From Chloroflexota bacterium (GTDB taxonomy: Bacteria > Chloroflexota > UBA5177 > JANWHV01), in NCBI GenBank assembly GCA_025450375.1, contig JANWHO010000197.1, positions 1 to 12,668 of the forward strand: a stretch of 12,668 nt of DNA, read 5' to 3'. Positions 5,474-12,668 of this stretch are shown here, in pieces. Numbering within the stretch: the first letter of the stretch is position 1; each line of letters starts with the position of its first letter. The position numbers and the translations under genes were made by a program. Below the pieces are notes generated by a model that ran no database searches, had not been told where the DNA came from, and worked only from the letters and a program-made list of their open reading frames with translations.

Positions 5474-6226
5474 CTAGCCCGCCCCATCTAGACCAGACAG
5501 ATTGGCGGATATTATGCTGCTACTCCGTGAATGGACCGATTGCTCACCTTCGGGGTTGAGCAAGCCGAGTTGTACAGCGCGGATAGCTGCCTGGGTACGG
5601 TCAGTCGCCTGTAGCTTGCCGATGATATGCTCCACATGGATCTTTACCGTGCCGGCGCTCACATACAGAGAGCTGGCAATCGCCCGATTGGTGTAGCCTT
5701 CGGCGATCAATTGCAGCACCTCACGCTCCCGCGGGGTCAAGTGATCGGCCGAGAGATCCGCCGTATTTGGTTGGGGATCGGTCAGACGGCGGAGCAACGC
5801 GGTGGCCAGATCCCCGTTCAGGATGGTCTCCCCCCTCAGAACACGGCGGATGGCGTCGAGCAGTTCGGCCCGACTTGCCTCCTTGAGTATGTAGCCCGCG
5901 GCACCTGCCTTGAGTGCCTCGAGGAGGTACTCGGGAGACAGATAGACCGTCACAATGAGCACTTTGGTCTGGGGACACTCCTCCCTGAGCTGGCGAGCCA
6001 CCGCCAGGCCGTCCAGTTCCGGCATGCGCACGTCGATGAGCGCCAGGTCGGGGTGCAGGCGCCGGCACAGCGTGAGTGCCGCTTGGCCGGTGTCCGCCTC
6101 ACCGACCACCTCCAGCCCACGCTCACCCATGAGCATGGCGCGCATTCCCGCCCTGGCCAACTCGTGATCGTCAGCGAGCACCAGACGCGCCGGCCGCGTC
6201 TTTTGAACTCCTTGCTTCGCGTTCAT
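5474..6226 (-). CDS. NarL/FixJ-type response regulator
   Basis: A 250-residue two-component response regulator. The receiver domain (about 13-130) has the acidic pair D19-D20, the phosphoacceptor D65 in LIDVRMP, Thr93 in IVTVY and Lys115 in YILKE. A LuxR-type DNA-binding domain follows, with LTPREREVL at 163-171 and the recognition region GYTNRAIASSLYVSAGTVK at 177-195. The 25 residues after the DNA-binding domain are an unremarkable extension. ATG at 6226 is chosen because a strong GAGGGGAGG lies just upstream; the start lies 56 bases inside the upstream kinase gene, so the two are translationally coupled and form a cognate pair. It should activate or repress transcription when phosphorylated; targets are unknown. 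Its stop faces the ABC ATPase stop across only 27 bases. Confidence 0.93.
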   Translation of the reverse strand: MNAKQGVQKTRPARLVLADDHELARAGMRAMLMGERGLEVVGEADTGQAALTLCRRLHPDLALIDVRMPELDGLAVARQLREECPQTKVLIVTVYLSPEYLLEALKAGAAGYILKEASRAELLDAIRRVLRGETILNGDLATALLRRLTDPQPNTADLSADHLTPREREVLQLIAEGYTNRAIASSLYVSAGTVKIHVEHIIGKLQATDRTQAAIRAVQLGLLNPEGEQSVHSRSSSIISANLSGLDGAG

Positions 6227-8285
6227 CAGCCTCCCCTCGCTTTACCACCGTCAACACTGGGACCGCGACGGCGACGATCGTGCCGGCACCCGGCCGGCTG
6301 CGCACCTCGAAATGCCCGCCTATCAGCTCGACGCGCTCCTGCATGCCTCGCAGCCCTATGTGCTCGCCTGCCGCGGTGACCGTAGGCGCGGTGGAAGGAT
6401 CGAAGCCACAACCCCAATCCCGTACCTCCAGACACACGGCCGACCCCCGACGCTGCAAGGCCAGGTGGGCGTGAGTCGTGCGCGCGTGCTTGCGCACATT
6501 GGTGAGCGCTTCCATGGCGATGCGGAATAGGGCTGTCTCAATAGCAGGCGGCAGCCGTGCCGCGCTCAGCGCCACGGCGTAGGTGATGACCCAGCCGTCG
6601 GCGCGCAAGTTCTCGACGTGTAGGCGCAATGCAGCCGCCAGCCCCATACTGTCGAGGGCTGTCGGCTGCATACCGGCGATCAGCCGCCGCACCTCTTTCG
6701 CCGCGAGCTGTGTCAGGGTGACCGCCTGCTCCAGATCCCAGCGGGCCTGCGGCGAACGTGGGCGGTAGCGGGCCGCTACCGCCTGCAGGTGCTGGTGGGC
6801 GGCAGTCGCCAATTGGGCTAGCTCGTCATGCAGCTCGAAGACGACGTGTCGCTGCTCCTGCTCGAGCAACGTGGCCCTTTTCCGATCAAGGATGTCCTCA
6901 ATCATCACCAAGCGATACAGGGCCTGTCCCGCCTGATCGCGGATCACGGTCGTGGTAAACTCCGCCCACAAGACCTCTCCGGTCTTGGTCAGACACCGCT
7001 TCTCCAGCTTGTAGCTATCGCCCTCACCGTTGAGTACCTGCTCGGCGAGCAAGTCATCCTTGCCCATGTCGACCGGGTGAGTGAGCGTCTCAAGAGGACG
7101 CCCCAGCAGTTCTTGCTTCGTGCAGCCTACCATCCGCGCGAATGCGTGATTCACTTGCAGCAGCCGATCGTCCAATCCCACGAGGGCCATCCCAATCGGC
7201 GCTTCGTCAAACACGCTGTGGACGCGTGCCTCGCTCTCTCGAAGGGCTTGCTCTGACCGCCAATGCTCCGTGATGTCCGTCCAGATTACCAAGCGGCCCG
7301 TGACCCGGCCCAGCCGGTCAAGGATCGGGGAAATACGTAGGTCGAGACGCGCTTGCCCTGAACCGCGCCGCACGGCGATCTCCGCATGGGCCTCGATCGT
7401 GTCTCGGTACCGGTCGACCAGATCGGGCCAGTGGTCCAGGACCTGATCCGCCGGTTGCCCGATCGCGTCCTGGGCCCTGTGGCCAACAGCGCGCTGAGCA
7501 GCCAGGTTAAGGTCCACGATACGGTTCTGCTCATCCAGTACGAGCACCGCGTCAGAGATGCTGTCGACGACGAGGTCGCGCGCCACGGGCACGAGATCGA
7601 AGAGGTGGAAGCGAAAGAGATCCCAGCCCCACGCGAGCCCACTCACGGTGAACGCGAGAGGTGTCGGATCCAGCCGTGGCACGGGACTTATGCCGGAGAG
7701 GTACAGGATGTTGCCAAGCCAGGGCGCGGACACAGCCAGCAGCAAGGCGCCGTCTTGCGCGCGATAGGGACGCACCGGCATCCGCCGCGTCATGTGCATG
7801 CCGATCAGAATGGTGCCGAGCGCGATCAGCAGGTACGAATAGGCGACATCGATCCAGAAGCCGATCCCCCGCGTCACCGCCAGCATGGCAAATGGCCCGC
7901 TGGTATCCAAATGGATGCTGCTCCAGATGAGGCCATGCGCGCCATTGGTCCAGACAAGCAGCAAGATCGCCAGGGGCTCAAGGGCCAGGAGGGCAGCCTT
8001 GCCGCCTCGCAACCACTCACCATGCCCGGTGTACCGCAGGGCGAAGGCCAGCCACGCCGCCGGGGCGATCACGGCACCCAACCATCCCACGTTGTCCCAC
8101 CATAGCTGGGTGGGCAAGTCGGGGCTAGCCAGTTCCAACGCATACGCGAACGACCATTCAGCCACCGCGGCCATGAGCACGGCGAACGCTGTCGTTCCCT
8201 CGGCAGGGCGGCGGCGCCAGGCGATGATCGCCAGCGCCGCTGTCACCAGCCCAGCGGCACTCAAAGAAAAAGCGTATGGGGCCAA
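6171..8285 (-). CDS. Membrane sensor histidine kinase: 7TM input, two PAS domains, HisKA_3/HATPase
   Basis: A 704-residue sensor kinase. Residues 1-230 contain about seven hydrophobic segments resembling the 7TM N-terminal input domain of histidine kinases. PAS domains follow at about 235-345 and 350-470 (the second ends in the MIEDILDRK box). A NarX-type dimerisation domain has ELHDELAQ with phosphoacceptor His486. The ATPase domain has N596 in the N-box, DWGCGFD at 623-629 and GLRGMQER at 644-651. It autophosphorylates His486 and passes phosphate to the response regulator it overlaps by 56 bases. The start is TTG at 8285: the frame begins there in front of the first membrane helix, AAAGG lies just upstream, and the nearby ATG further upstream runs into a stop. 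The signal is unknown. Confidence 0.92.
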   Translation of the reverse strand: MAPYAFSLSAAGLVTAALAIIAWRRRPAEGTTAFAVLMAAVAEWSFAYALELASPDLPTQLWWDNVGWLGAVIAPAAWLAFALRYTGHGEWLRGGKAALLALEPLAILLLVWTNGAHGLIWSSIHLDTSGPFAMLAVTRGIGFWIDVAYSYLLIALGTILIGMHMTRRMPVRPYRAQDGALLLAVSAPWLGNILYLSGISPVPRLDPTPLAFTVSGLAWGWDLFRFHLFDLVPVARDLVVDSISDAVLVLDEQNRIVDLNLAAQRAVGHRAQDAIGQPADQVLDHWPDLVDRYRDTIEAHAEIAVRRGSGQARLDLRISPILDRLGRVTGRLVIWTDITEHWRSEQALRESEARVHSVFDEAPIGMALVGLDDRLLQVNHAFARMVGCTKQELLGRPLETLTHPVDMGKDDLLAEQVLNGEGDSYKLEKRCLTKTGEVLWAEFTTTVIRDQAGQALYRLVMIEDILDRKRATLLEQEQRHVVFELHDELAQLATAAHQHLQAVAARYRPRSPQARWDLEQAVTLTQLAAKEVRRLIAGMQPTALDSMGLAAALRLHVENLRADGWVITYAVALSAARLPPAIETALFRIAMEALTNVRKHARTTHAHLALQRRGSAVCLEVRDWGCGFDPSTAPTVTAAGEHIGLRGMQERVELIGGHFEVRSRPGAGTIVAVAVPVLTVVKRGEADEREARSSKDAAGASGAR

Positions 8286-8432
8286 TCGCCTTTACCCCGT
8301 TCCCATTTGCATGCCCTCGAAACCAGCTTAGACGCGCGAACGGTACATGCACCCGCGGCCGAAGCGCACTCTACGTTCACCAGCATCTATTCTTTACTAT
8401 GCGGTTCGACGCGACTATCCACCATGCACATT

Positions 8433-8477
8433 GCATACGATGTACCCACACTGTACGCATACAGGCACAACCCACAC
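8433..8477 (-). repeat. Direct repeat pair upstream of the kinase gene
   Basis: In the 246-base gap between the large regulator and the kinase start, GCATAC-5-ACCCACAC (8433-8451) is followed by GCATAC-7-ACCCACAC (8457-8477). On the kinase strand these read GTGTGGGT then GTATGC, twice. They lie about 150-190 bases upstream of the TTG start and could be paired regulator sites. The rest of the gap contains AT-rich patches such as TATATATA (8496-8503) but no clear -35/-10 pair and no clear terminator for the upstream gene. Confidence 0.35.
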
Positions 8478-8531
8478 GATATAGTCACACTTTGTATATA
8501 TAGTGGCGCCCAGCCCCTGGCGATCTATACT

Positions 8532-11180
8532 CTACTTTCCAGCGCCGCTGATCGGCATAAGGGCCCGGGCAACAGCCTGGTCCAGCAGCAGAGCGCGGCC
8601 ATGGGACCATGCGGCGGTAAAGGCATCCTCGCCCATGGCCGCGCGCACCGCGGCGGTGGATCGGCTATACTCGGCGCGGGCCGGCGGTGGCCGGGGCAAG
8701 CCGATCCTTTCGCGCAGTGCCTCGGCTGCCCCGAAGAGCTCGGCGGCACGCCGTGGCGCCCCTTCGGCCATGGCTAGCGTAGCCAGGCTCTCCAAGCAGT
8801 AGGCTATGACCTGCTTGTCGCCGAGCTCCCGTGACAGCGATACGCTCTCCCACAGCAGTTCCGCTGCCCGGTCATACCTCCCTTGCGCGATCGCTACGTC
8901 GCCCAGGTTGGCGAGCGATGCGGCGATGCCCCTCTTATCTCCCAGATCTTGCCGCAGTTCCAGGCTTTCCTCGTGCAGGGCTGCCGCTAGATCGAGATCA
9001 CGCCGGCTCCAGGCGATCAATCCCAGTTCGTTGAGTGAAACGGCGATGCCGCGTTTATTATCCAACCGCCAGTGAAGGGCCAGGCTCTCCTCTTGGAGCA
9101 TGAGTGCCTGCTCGTAGTCGCCCCGCGCGTAGGCTGCTTGACCGAGGTTGCCGAGCGCGGCGGCGAGGCCCGCGGGATCGCCGATCTCCCGCCTGATCGC
9201 CAGGTTTTCCTCGAACAGCACCACCGCCCGGCTATAATCACCCTGATAGAGAGCGATCACTCCCAGCGCCTGGAGCGCCACCGCGCTGCCTTGCCTGTCC
9301 TGCAGGTCGCGTTGCAAGGTCAGGCTTGCATCCAGCAACACCGTAGCGCGCGTGTAATCACCCTGGCTACTAGCCAGAGCGCCGGCGCATTGCAGTGCCC
9401 TGGCTCGTATCCTGGGCGCCGCGGTCGCGCCATGCGCCAGCAGATCCTCCAGCCAGCGCCGCGCCTCGGTCAGATGGCCGTGCGCCTCCCAGAACAGCAA
9501 GAGGCGCGCCGCGAGTTCCATGCCGTCCGCTCGCCTCTTTGGCTCATGCAGGCTCCATGCCAGTGCCGCTCGCAGGTTACCATGCTCGCGTTCCAGGTTT
9601 GAGAGCCATGTAGCTTGCTCCGCTCCCGCCAGACCCTGCTCGGCCTGGCCTGCCAGCGCAACGTACCAATCCAGATGGCGGTCGCGGATCAGGATCGCCT
9701 CTCCGGCTGCCTCGAGCCGTTCGAATTCATACTGGCGTACCGTTTCCAGAAGCCGGTACCAGGCGATCTGGCCCATCTCTTGCATGACCACCAGCGATTT
9801 ATTGACCAACTCGTCCAGCAAGTCAAGGGTCTCTTCCCCGGCCACGATCTCCGAGGAGCGCGGCCTCTCTTCACCCGCGCCAGCTGGGTTGAACGGTCCC
9901 ACCCGAGGCGGCTGAGGTGACGAAGGATCCGCGGCGCCGTCGTCGGTGAGGATACTCGCGAAGCGTGGAGGGGACGTGAGATCCCCCGTACAGGTTGCCT
10001 CGGCTGCTTCGAGCACCCAGCCGCCGACGAAGACCGAGAGACGGCGCAGCAGGGTTTGCTCCTGCTTGCCCAGCAAATCGTGGCTCCAGTCGAAGGCCGC
10101 GCGTAGCGTCCGGTGGCGCGGTAACACCGTCCGCGGCCCACTCGTCAGCAGGTGGAAGCAGTCGTCCAGACGGTTGGCTATGCCTTCGGCGGTCAGCACG
10201 CCGAGGCGAGCCGCGGCCAGCTCGATAGCCAGTGGGATGCCGTCTAGGCGGCGGCAGATTTGGGCTACGGCGCCCGCGTTGGCGGTAGTGAGGGCAAAAT
10301 CCGAGCGTCGTTCCCGCGCCCGATCCACGAAGAGCTGGATGGCCTCGAAGGCCAACATCCGCTCCGGCGCGGATGCCTCGCCGGGGCTGGGCACCGACAG
10401 TGACGGCACCCGGTAGATGATCTCGCCCGGCACGCGCAGCCCTTCGCGGCTGGTAGCCAGCACGCGGATCTGGGGGCAACTTCGCAGCAGGACGGTGACC
10501 AGATCCGCGCATGCCGAGATCAGGTGCTCGCAGTTGTCTAGCACCAGCAGCACCTGCCTGGCCTGGAGATGCTCCGCGATGGTTTCAGGCAGGGCGCGAC
10601 CCGGCTGCTCACGCAGCCCCAGCACCGCCGCGACCGCTTGCGGCGCCAGGGCCGCGTCGCTGAGTCGAGCAAGTTCTACTTGCCAGACGCCACCAGGATA
10701 GGAGGCAACGAGCTCGCCCGCGACCTGCAGCGCCAGACGTGTTTTCCCGGCGCCGCCCATGCCGGCGATGGTGACGAGATGGTGTGTCTCCAGCAGCGCC
10801 ATCACCTCTGCCTGTTCGCGCTCGCGCTTGATGAAGCTGGTGGGTTGCACGGGGAGATTGCTCGCTGACGTGGACGACATCGACAACTCCGTGGTGCGCG
10901 GCTGTACACGGATGCGAGGACTGCTTGGCCGATGGGCGGCGGTTACGAGTACCGCCCGATCCTGGGACTCCAGGTTGAGCGCCAGGGCCAGCCGCTGGAG
11001 GGTCTCCGGCCGCGGCCGCTGCTTCACCCCGCGTTCCAGGTCGCTGATGGCGCGGACGCTCAGGTGAGCATGCTCGGCCAGCGCTTCCTGGCTCAATCTA
11101 GCTCTAAGCCGGAAGTGCCGGAGTAGATCCTTGAAGGCCGCGCGTTCCTGGTCGGCCATCCCTTCGTTTCCTGGCAGCAT
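8532..11180 (-). CDS. XRE-NTPase-TPR regulator (AfsR/LuxR-type large ATPase)
   Basis: An 882-residue regulator. Residues 15-70 form an XRE-type helix-turn-helix (LSQEALAEHAHLSVRAISDLERG). An AP-ATPase/NB-ARC-like domain follows, with Walker A GMGGAGKT at 140-147, Walker B LLVLDN at 211-216, LATSREGLRV at 241-250 and LDGIPLAIELAAARL at 312-326. After a linker region, five exact 40-residue TPR units start with GDY/RDL/GRY at 607, 647, 687, 727 and 767, plus a partial sixth from 807. The C-terminus (FTAAWSHGRALLLDQAVARAL) is the usual ending of this group. Such proteins sense a ligand or partner through the TPRs and control transcription in an ATP-dependent way. Residues about 400-448 are a low-complexity insertion not expected in the family. 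ATG at 11180 has GGGGAAG just upstream; ATG at codon 8 is a second possible start. The target genes are unknown. Confidence 0.88.
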   Translation of the reverse strand: MLPGNEGMADQERAAFKDLLRHFRLRARLSQEALAEHAHLSVRAISDLERGVKQRPRPETLQRLALALNLESQDRAVLVTAAHRPSSPRIRVQPRTTELSMSSTSASNLPVQPTSFIKREREQAEVMALLETHHLVTIAGMGGAGKTRLALQVAGELVASYPGGVWQVELARLSDAALAPQAVAAVLGLREQPGRALPETIAEHLQARQVLLVLDNCEHLISACADLVTVLLRSCPQIRVLATSREGLRVPGEIIYRVPSLSVPSPGEASAPERMLAFEAIQLFVDRARERRSDFALTTANAGAVAQICRRLDGIPLAIELAAARLGVLTAEGIANRLDDCFHLLTSGPRTVLPRHRTLRAAFDWSHDLLGKQEQTLLRRLSVFVGGWVLEAAEATCTGDLTSPPRFASILTDDGAADPSSPQPPRVGPFNPAGAGEERPRSSEIVAGEETLDLLDELVNKSLVVMQEMGQIAWYRLLETVRQYEFERLEAAGEAILIRDRHLDWYVALAGQAEQGLAGAEQATWLSNLEREHGNLRAALAWSLHEPKRRADGMELAARLLLFWEAHGHLTEARRWLEDLLAHGATAAPRIRARALQCAGALASSQGDYTRATVLLDASLTLQRDLQDRQGSAVALQALGVIALYQGDYSRAVVLFEENLAIRREIGDPAGLAAALGNLGQAAYARGDYEQALMLQEESLALHWRLDNKRGIAVSLNELGLIAWSRRDLDLAAALHEESLELRQDLGDKRGIAASLANLGDVAIAQGRYDRAAELLWESVSLSRELGDKQVIAYCLESLATLAMAEGAPRRAAELFGAAEALRERIGLPRPPPARAEYSRSTAAVRAAMGEDAFTAAWSHGRALLLDQAVARALMPISGAGK

Positions 11181-11500
11181 AGCTTCCCCGGCTCTGGAGG
11201 TAGGCTCGCGACTCTGCTAGCCTCCCCACTGGGCAGGCCAATCAGGAGTACGGCGACTACACTACATCCGCCGGCCAAACAAGACAGCGAAAGGAACGCT
11301 AATACACCATACCGGCGCCAGGTTGAAGGACGGTAAAGGAAGTGGTTGCGGTAGGGTCAAGATTGGGTACTGTTGGAGAATGCTGATTTGCCAACCCTGT
11401 CAACTGGGAGGCGCGTCCCCCTGAGGTATACTGAGCCAAAAGCCGAATGCATACCGTGCCTCTCTGGGGGCACCAGGAAGAAGGTGGGAGTGAAACGACG
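11181..11500. other. Divergent intergenic region between the TPR regulator and the aminotransferase
   Basis: No gene is seen in these 320 bases. The best plus-strand promoter element is a good -10, TATACT at 11427-11432, with only a poor -35 (CTGGGA) 17 bases upstream; GGGAG at 11486-11490 is the ribosome site for the aminotransferase. On the minus strand TTCAAC and TATTAG 17 bases apart (around 11301-11329) are a weak candidate for the regulator. No notable hairpin or repeat was found. Confidence 0.4.
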
Positions 11501-12668
11501 ATGACGAATCTTCTGGAGTTCCGCGGGCTATTTCCCATTGCTCAGGAGTTTGCCTACTTTAATCACGCCGCCATCTCCCCGCTGAACAACCGGGTGGCCG
11601 GGGCGGTTCAGCACTACCTGGAGGTGACCCAGCGCGTCCCATTCGAGCGGTGGCCCGCGGAGTTGAGCGGGGTGATGGCCAGGATGAAGGAGCGAGTGGC
11701 CCAGCTGATCGGGGCCGCCGCCCCCAGCGAGATTATCCCCATGGCCAACACCGCCGCTGGGATCAATACCGCCGCCCAGAGCCTCCCGCTGCGCGCGGGC
11801 GATAACGTGCTGGTGCTGGACGGGGACTATCCGGCGGTCATCTATCCCTGGCTGAACCTGGCCCCGCGTGGTGTGCTGGTCAAGTGGGTGCCACAGACGC
11901 GGGGCGGACTGGATCTGGAGATCCTGCGGGCGCGCATCGACGCGCGCACTCGCGTGATCGCGATCAGCACCGCCATGTTCGCCACCGGCTTCCGCAACGA
12001 TATCGCCGCCGTCGGCAATCTCTGCCGGGAGCGCGGGATTTTCCTGGTGGTGGACGCCATTCAGACCCTGGGCGCCTTCCCCATCGACGTGCAAGCCTGT
12101 CATATCGACTTCCTCTCCTGTGGGGCCCAGAAGTGGCTGCTGAGTACCCCCGGCAGCGGCTTCCTCTATTGCCGCCAGGACCTGATCGCGTCCCTCCAAC
12201 TGGGTGCCTATGTGGGCACTGGCAGTACCGTGGACGCCGCGAACTACCTGGACTACAACTTCACCCTTCTTCCTACCGCCGAGCGGTTCAATCTGGGCAC
12301 CCCGAACCTGCCGGGGATCGTCGCCCTCGACGCGGCATTGGGCCTGATCCTGGAGGCCGGACCGGCGCGGATCGGTGAGTGCGTGCTGGCTCTGACCGAC
12401 CTATTTATCGCCGACATGCAAGATCGCGGCTACCGGGTTCGCTCCAATCTCGACCCGGCTCACCGGAGCGGAATCGTGATCGTCGCTGTGCCCGATCCGG
12501 AAGCAGCCCGCCTCAAGCTGCTGGACGCGGGGATCATCACCTCCGTGCGCGGCGGCAGCCTCCGTGTTTCCCCCCATTTCTACAACCGGGAGGACGAGTT
12601 GCGGCGAGTGGGCGCGGGGGGTGGGGGGGGGGTTGGGGTGTGGTGGGAAAGGGAGGACAACCCCCCCC
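11501..12668 (+). CDS. Class V aminotransferase / cysteine desulfurase-like PLP enzyme (3' end beyond the window)
   Basis: The frame from ATG 11501 is open to the window edge (389 codons). It begins MTNLLEFRGLFP and has the class V fold-type I PLP pattern: YFNHAAISPL at 19-28, the cofactor-phosphate region MANTAAGIN at 81-89, VVDAIQTLG with D185 and Q188 for the pyridine ring, and the Schiff-base lysine K211 in CGAQKWLLS. TGSTVD near 240-245 and the C-terminal small-domain segment SVRGGSLRVSPHFYN at 348-362 complete it. Such enzymes transaminate, or remove sulfur or selenium from cysteine-like substrates; the substrate here cannot be told. GGGAG lies about 10 bases before the ATG. The real protein should end soon after RVSPHFYNREDELRRV; what follows is a Gly/Trp-rich run that looks like sequencing error, so the true stop is not visible. 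Confidence 0.85.
   Translation, partial: MTNLLEFRGLFPIAQEFAYFNHAAISPLNNRVAGAVQHYLEVTQRVPFERWPAELSGVMARMKERVAQLIGAAAPSEIIPMANTAAGINTAAQSLPLRAGDNVLVLDGDYPAVIYPWLNLAPRGVLVKWVPQTRGGLDLEILRARIDARTRVIAISTAMFATGFRNDIAAVGNLCRERGIFLVVDAIQTLGAFPIDVQACHIDFLSCGAQKWLLSTPGSGFLYCRQDLIASLQLGAYVGTGSTVDAANYLDYNFTLLPTAERFNLGTPNLPGIVALDAALGLILEAGPARIGECVLALTDLFIADMQDRGYRVRSNLDPAHRSGIVIVAVPDPEAARLKLLDAGIITSVRGGSLRVSPHFYNREDELRRVGAGGGGGVGVWWEREDNPP
12612..12668. other. Low-complexity, probably unreliable contig end
   Basis: The final bases are runs of G with occasional T or A, ending in eight Cs. This breaks off abruptly from normal coding sequence in the expected C-terminal region of the aminotransferase. It looks like low-quality sequence at the end of a draft contig rather than biology. 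Confidence 0.6.

Noticed and set aside
8763..9362. Regular 120-base periodicity that might be a DNA repeat array
   Set aside because: The period comes from five 40-residue TPR units in the regulator. The DNA copies have diverged, so it is protein repeat structure and not a CRISPR or satellite array.
11528..12199. A 223-residue open frame on the minus strand and a 164-residue plus-strand frame at 11884-12378
   Set aside because: Both are shadows of the class V aminotransferase, whose PLP motifs are all in the frame from 11501.
1..12668. tRNA, rRNA, insertion sequences or CRISPR arrays
   Set aside because: I saw no cloverleaf, rRNA-like stretch, transposase frame, terminal inverted repeats or regularly spaced direct repeats anywhere in the window.

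Overview
The window is GC-rich in its flanks (44 G+C in the 60 bases from 6001, counted by hand) and gene-dense. No gene in it fixes the taxonomy. The regulators (a 7TM histidine kinase with a NarL-type response regulator, and an XRE-NTPase-TPR protein with exact 40-residue repeats), together with a DUF4432 epimerase-like protein and a DinB-fold protein, suggest a soil or thermophilic Chloroflexota-type bacterium or an actinobacterium. I hold this loosely.

Layout. 1-76 (-): the N-terminal end of an unidentified gene, with a good promoter upstream. 242-1825 (-): a two-gene operon, DinB-fold protein then DUF4432 aldose-epimerase-like protein. 1826-2162: a 337-base intergenic region crowded with palindromes, between divergent transcription units. 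2163-5446 (+): a compact ribosomal-peptide (RiPP) cluster made of a 72-residue precursor, a perfect 13-bp hairpin, an ATP-grasp peptide ligase, an ABC exporter membrane domain and a separate ABC ATPase. 5474-8285 (-): a two-component system whose end faces the end of the RiPP cluster only 27 bases away. 8532-11180 (-): a large XRE/NTPase/TPR regulator. 11501-12668 (+): a class V aminotransferase running off the window, whose last ~55 bases look like poor-quality sequence.

The main discovery candidate is the RiPP cluster. The ligase carries the MvdD/TgmB-type ATP-grasp hallmarks (WYRR, ELR, DWR, and an EINPNGQWLW block). The precursor has a YDPxTQ segment like that of actinobacterial ATP-grasp target peptides, followed by an unusual candidate core. 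That core has a T-S-S hydroxyl cluster, two cysteines and an acidic C-terminal tail, and I see neither the microviridin nor the plesiocin core motif. The likely product is a graspetide (omega-ester or omega-amide cross-linked peptide), exported by the ABC pair. No leader peptidase, methyltransferase or immunity gene is visible. The exporter is split within its interdomain linker. There, a C6 run lies in a stretch open in both frames, so a one-base change would fuse the halves, and the ATPase begins with three perfect 21-bp repeats.

How the genes work together (inference): precursor made in excess, ligase and transporter made at lower level past the hairpin, ligase closing side-chain esters or amides on the core, and the exporter moving the product out. 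The palindromic region upstream is the obvious control point. A regulatory link from the neighbouring two-component system or TPR regulator is possible but not shown by the sequence.
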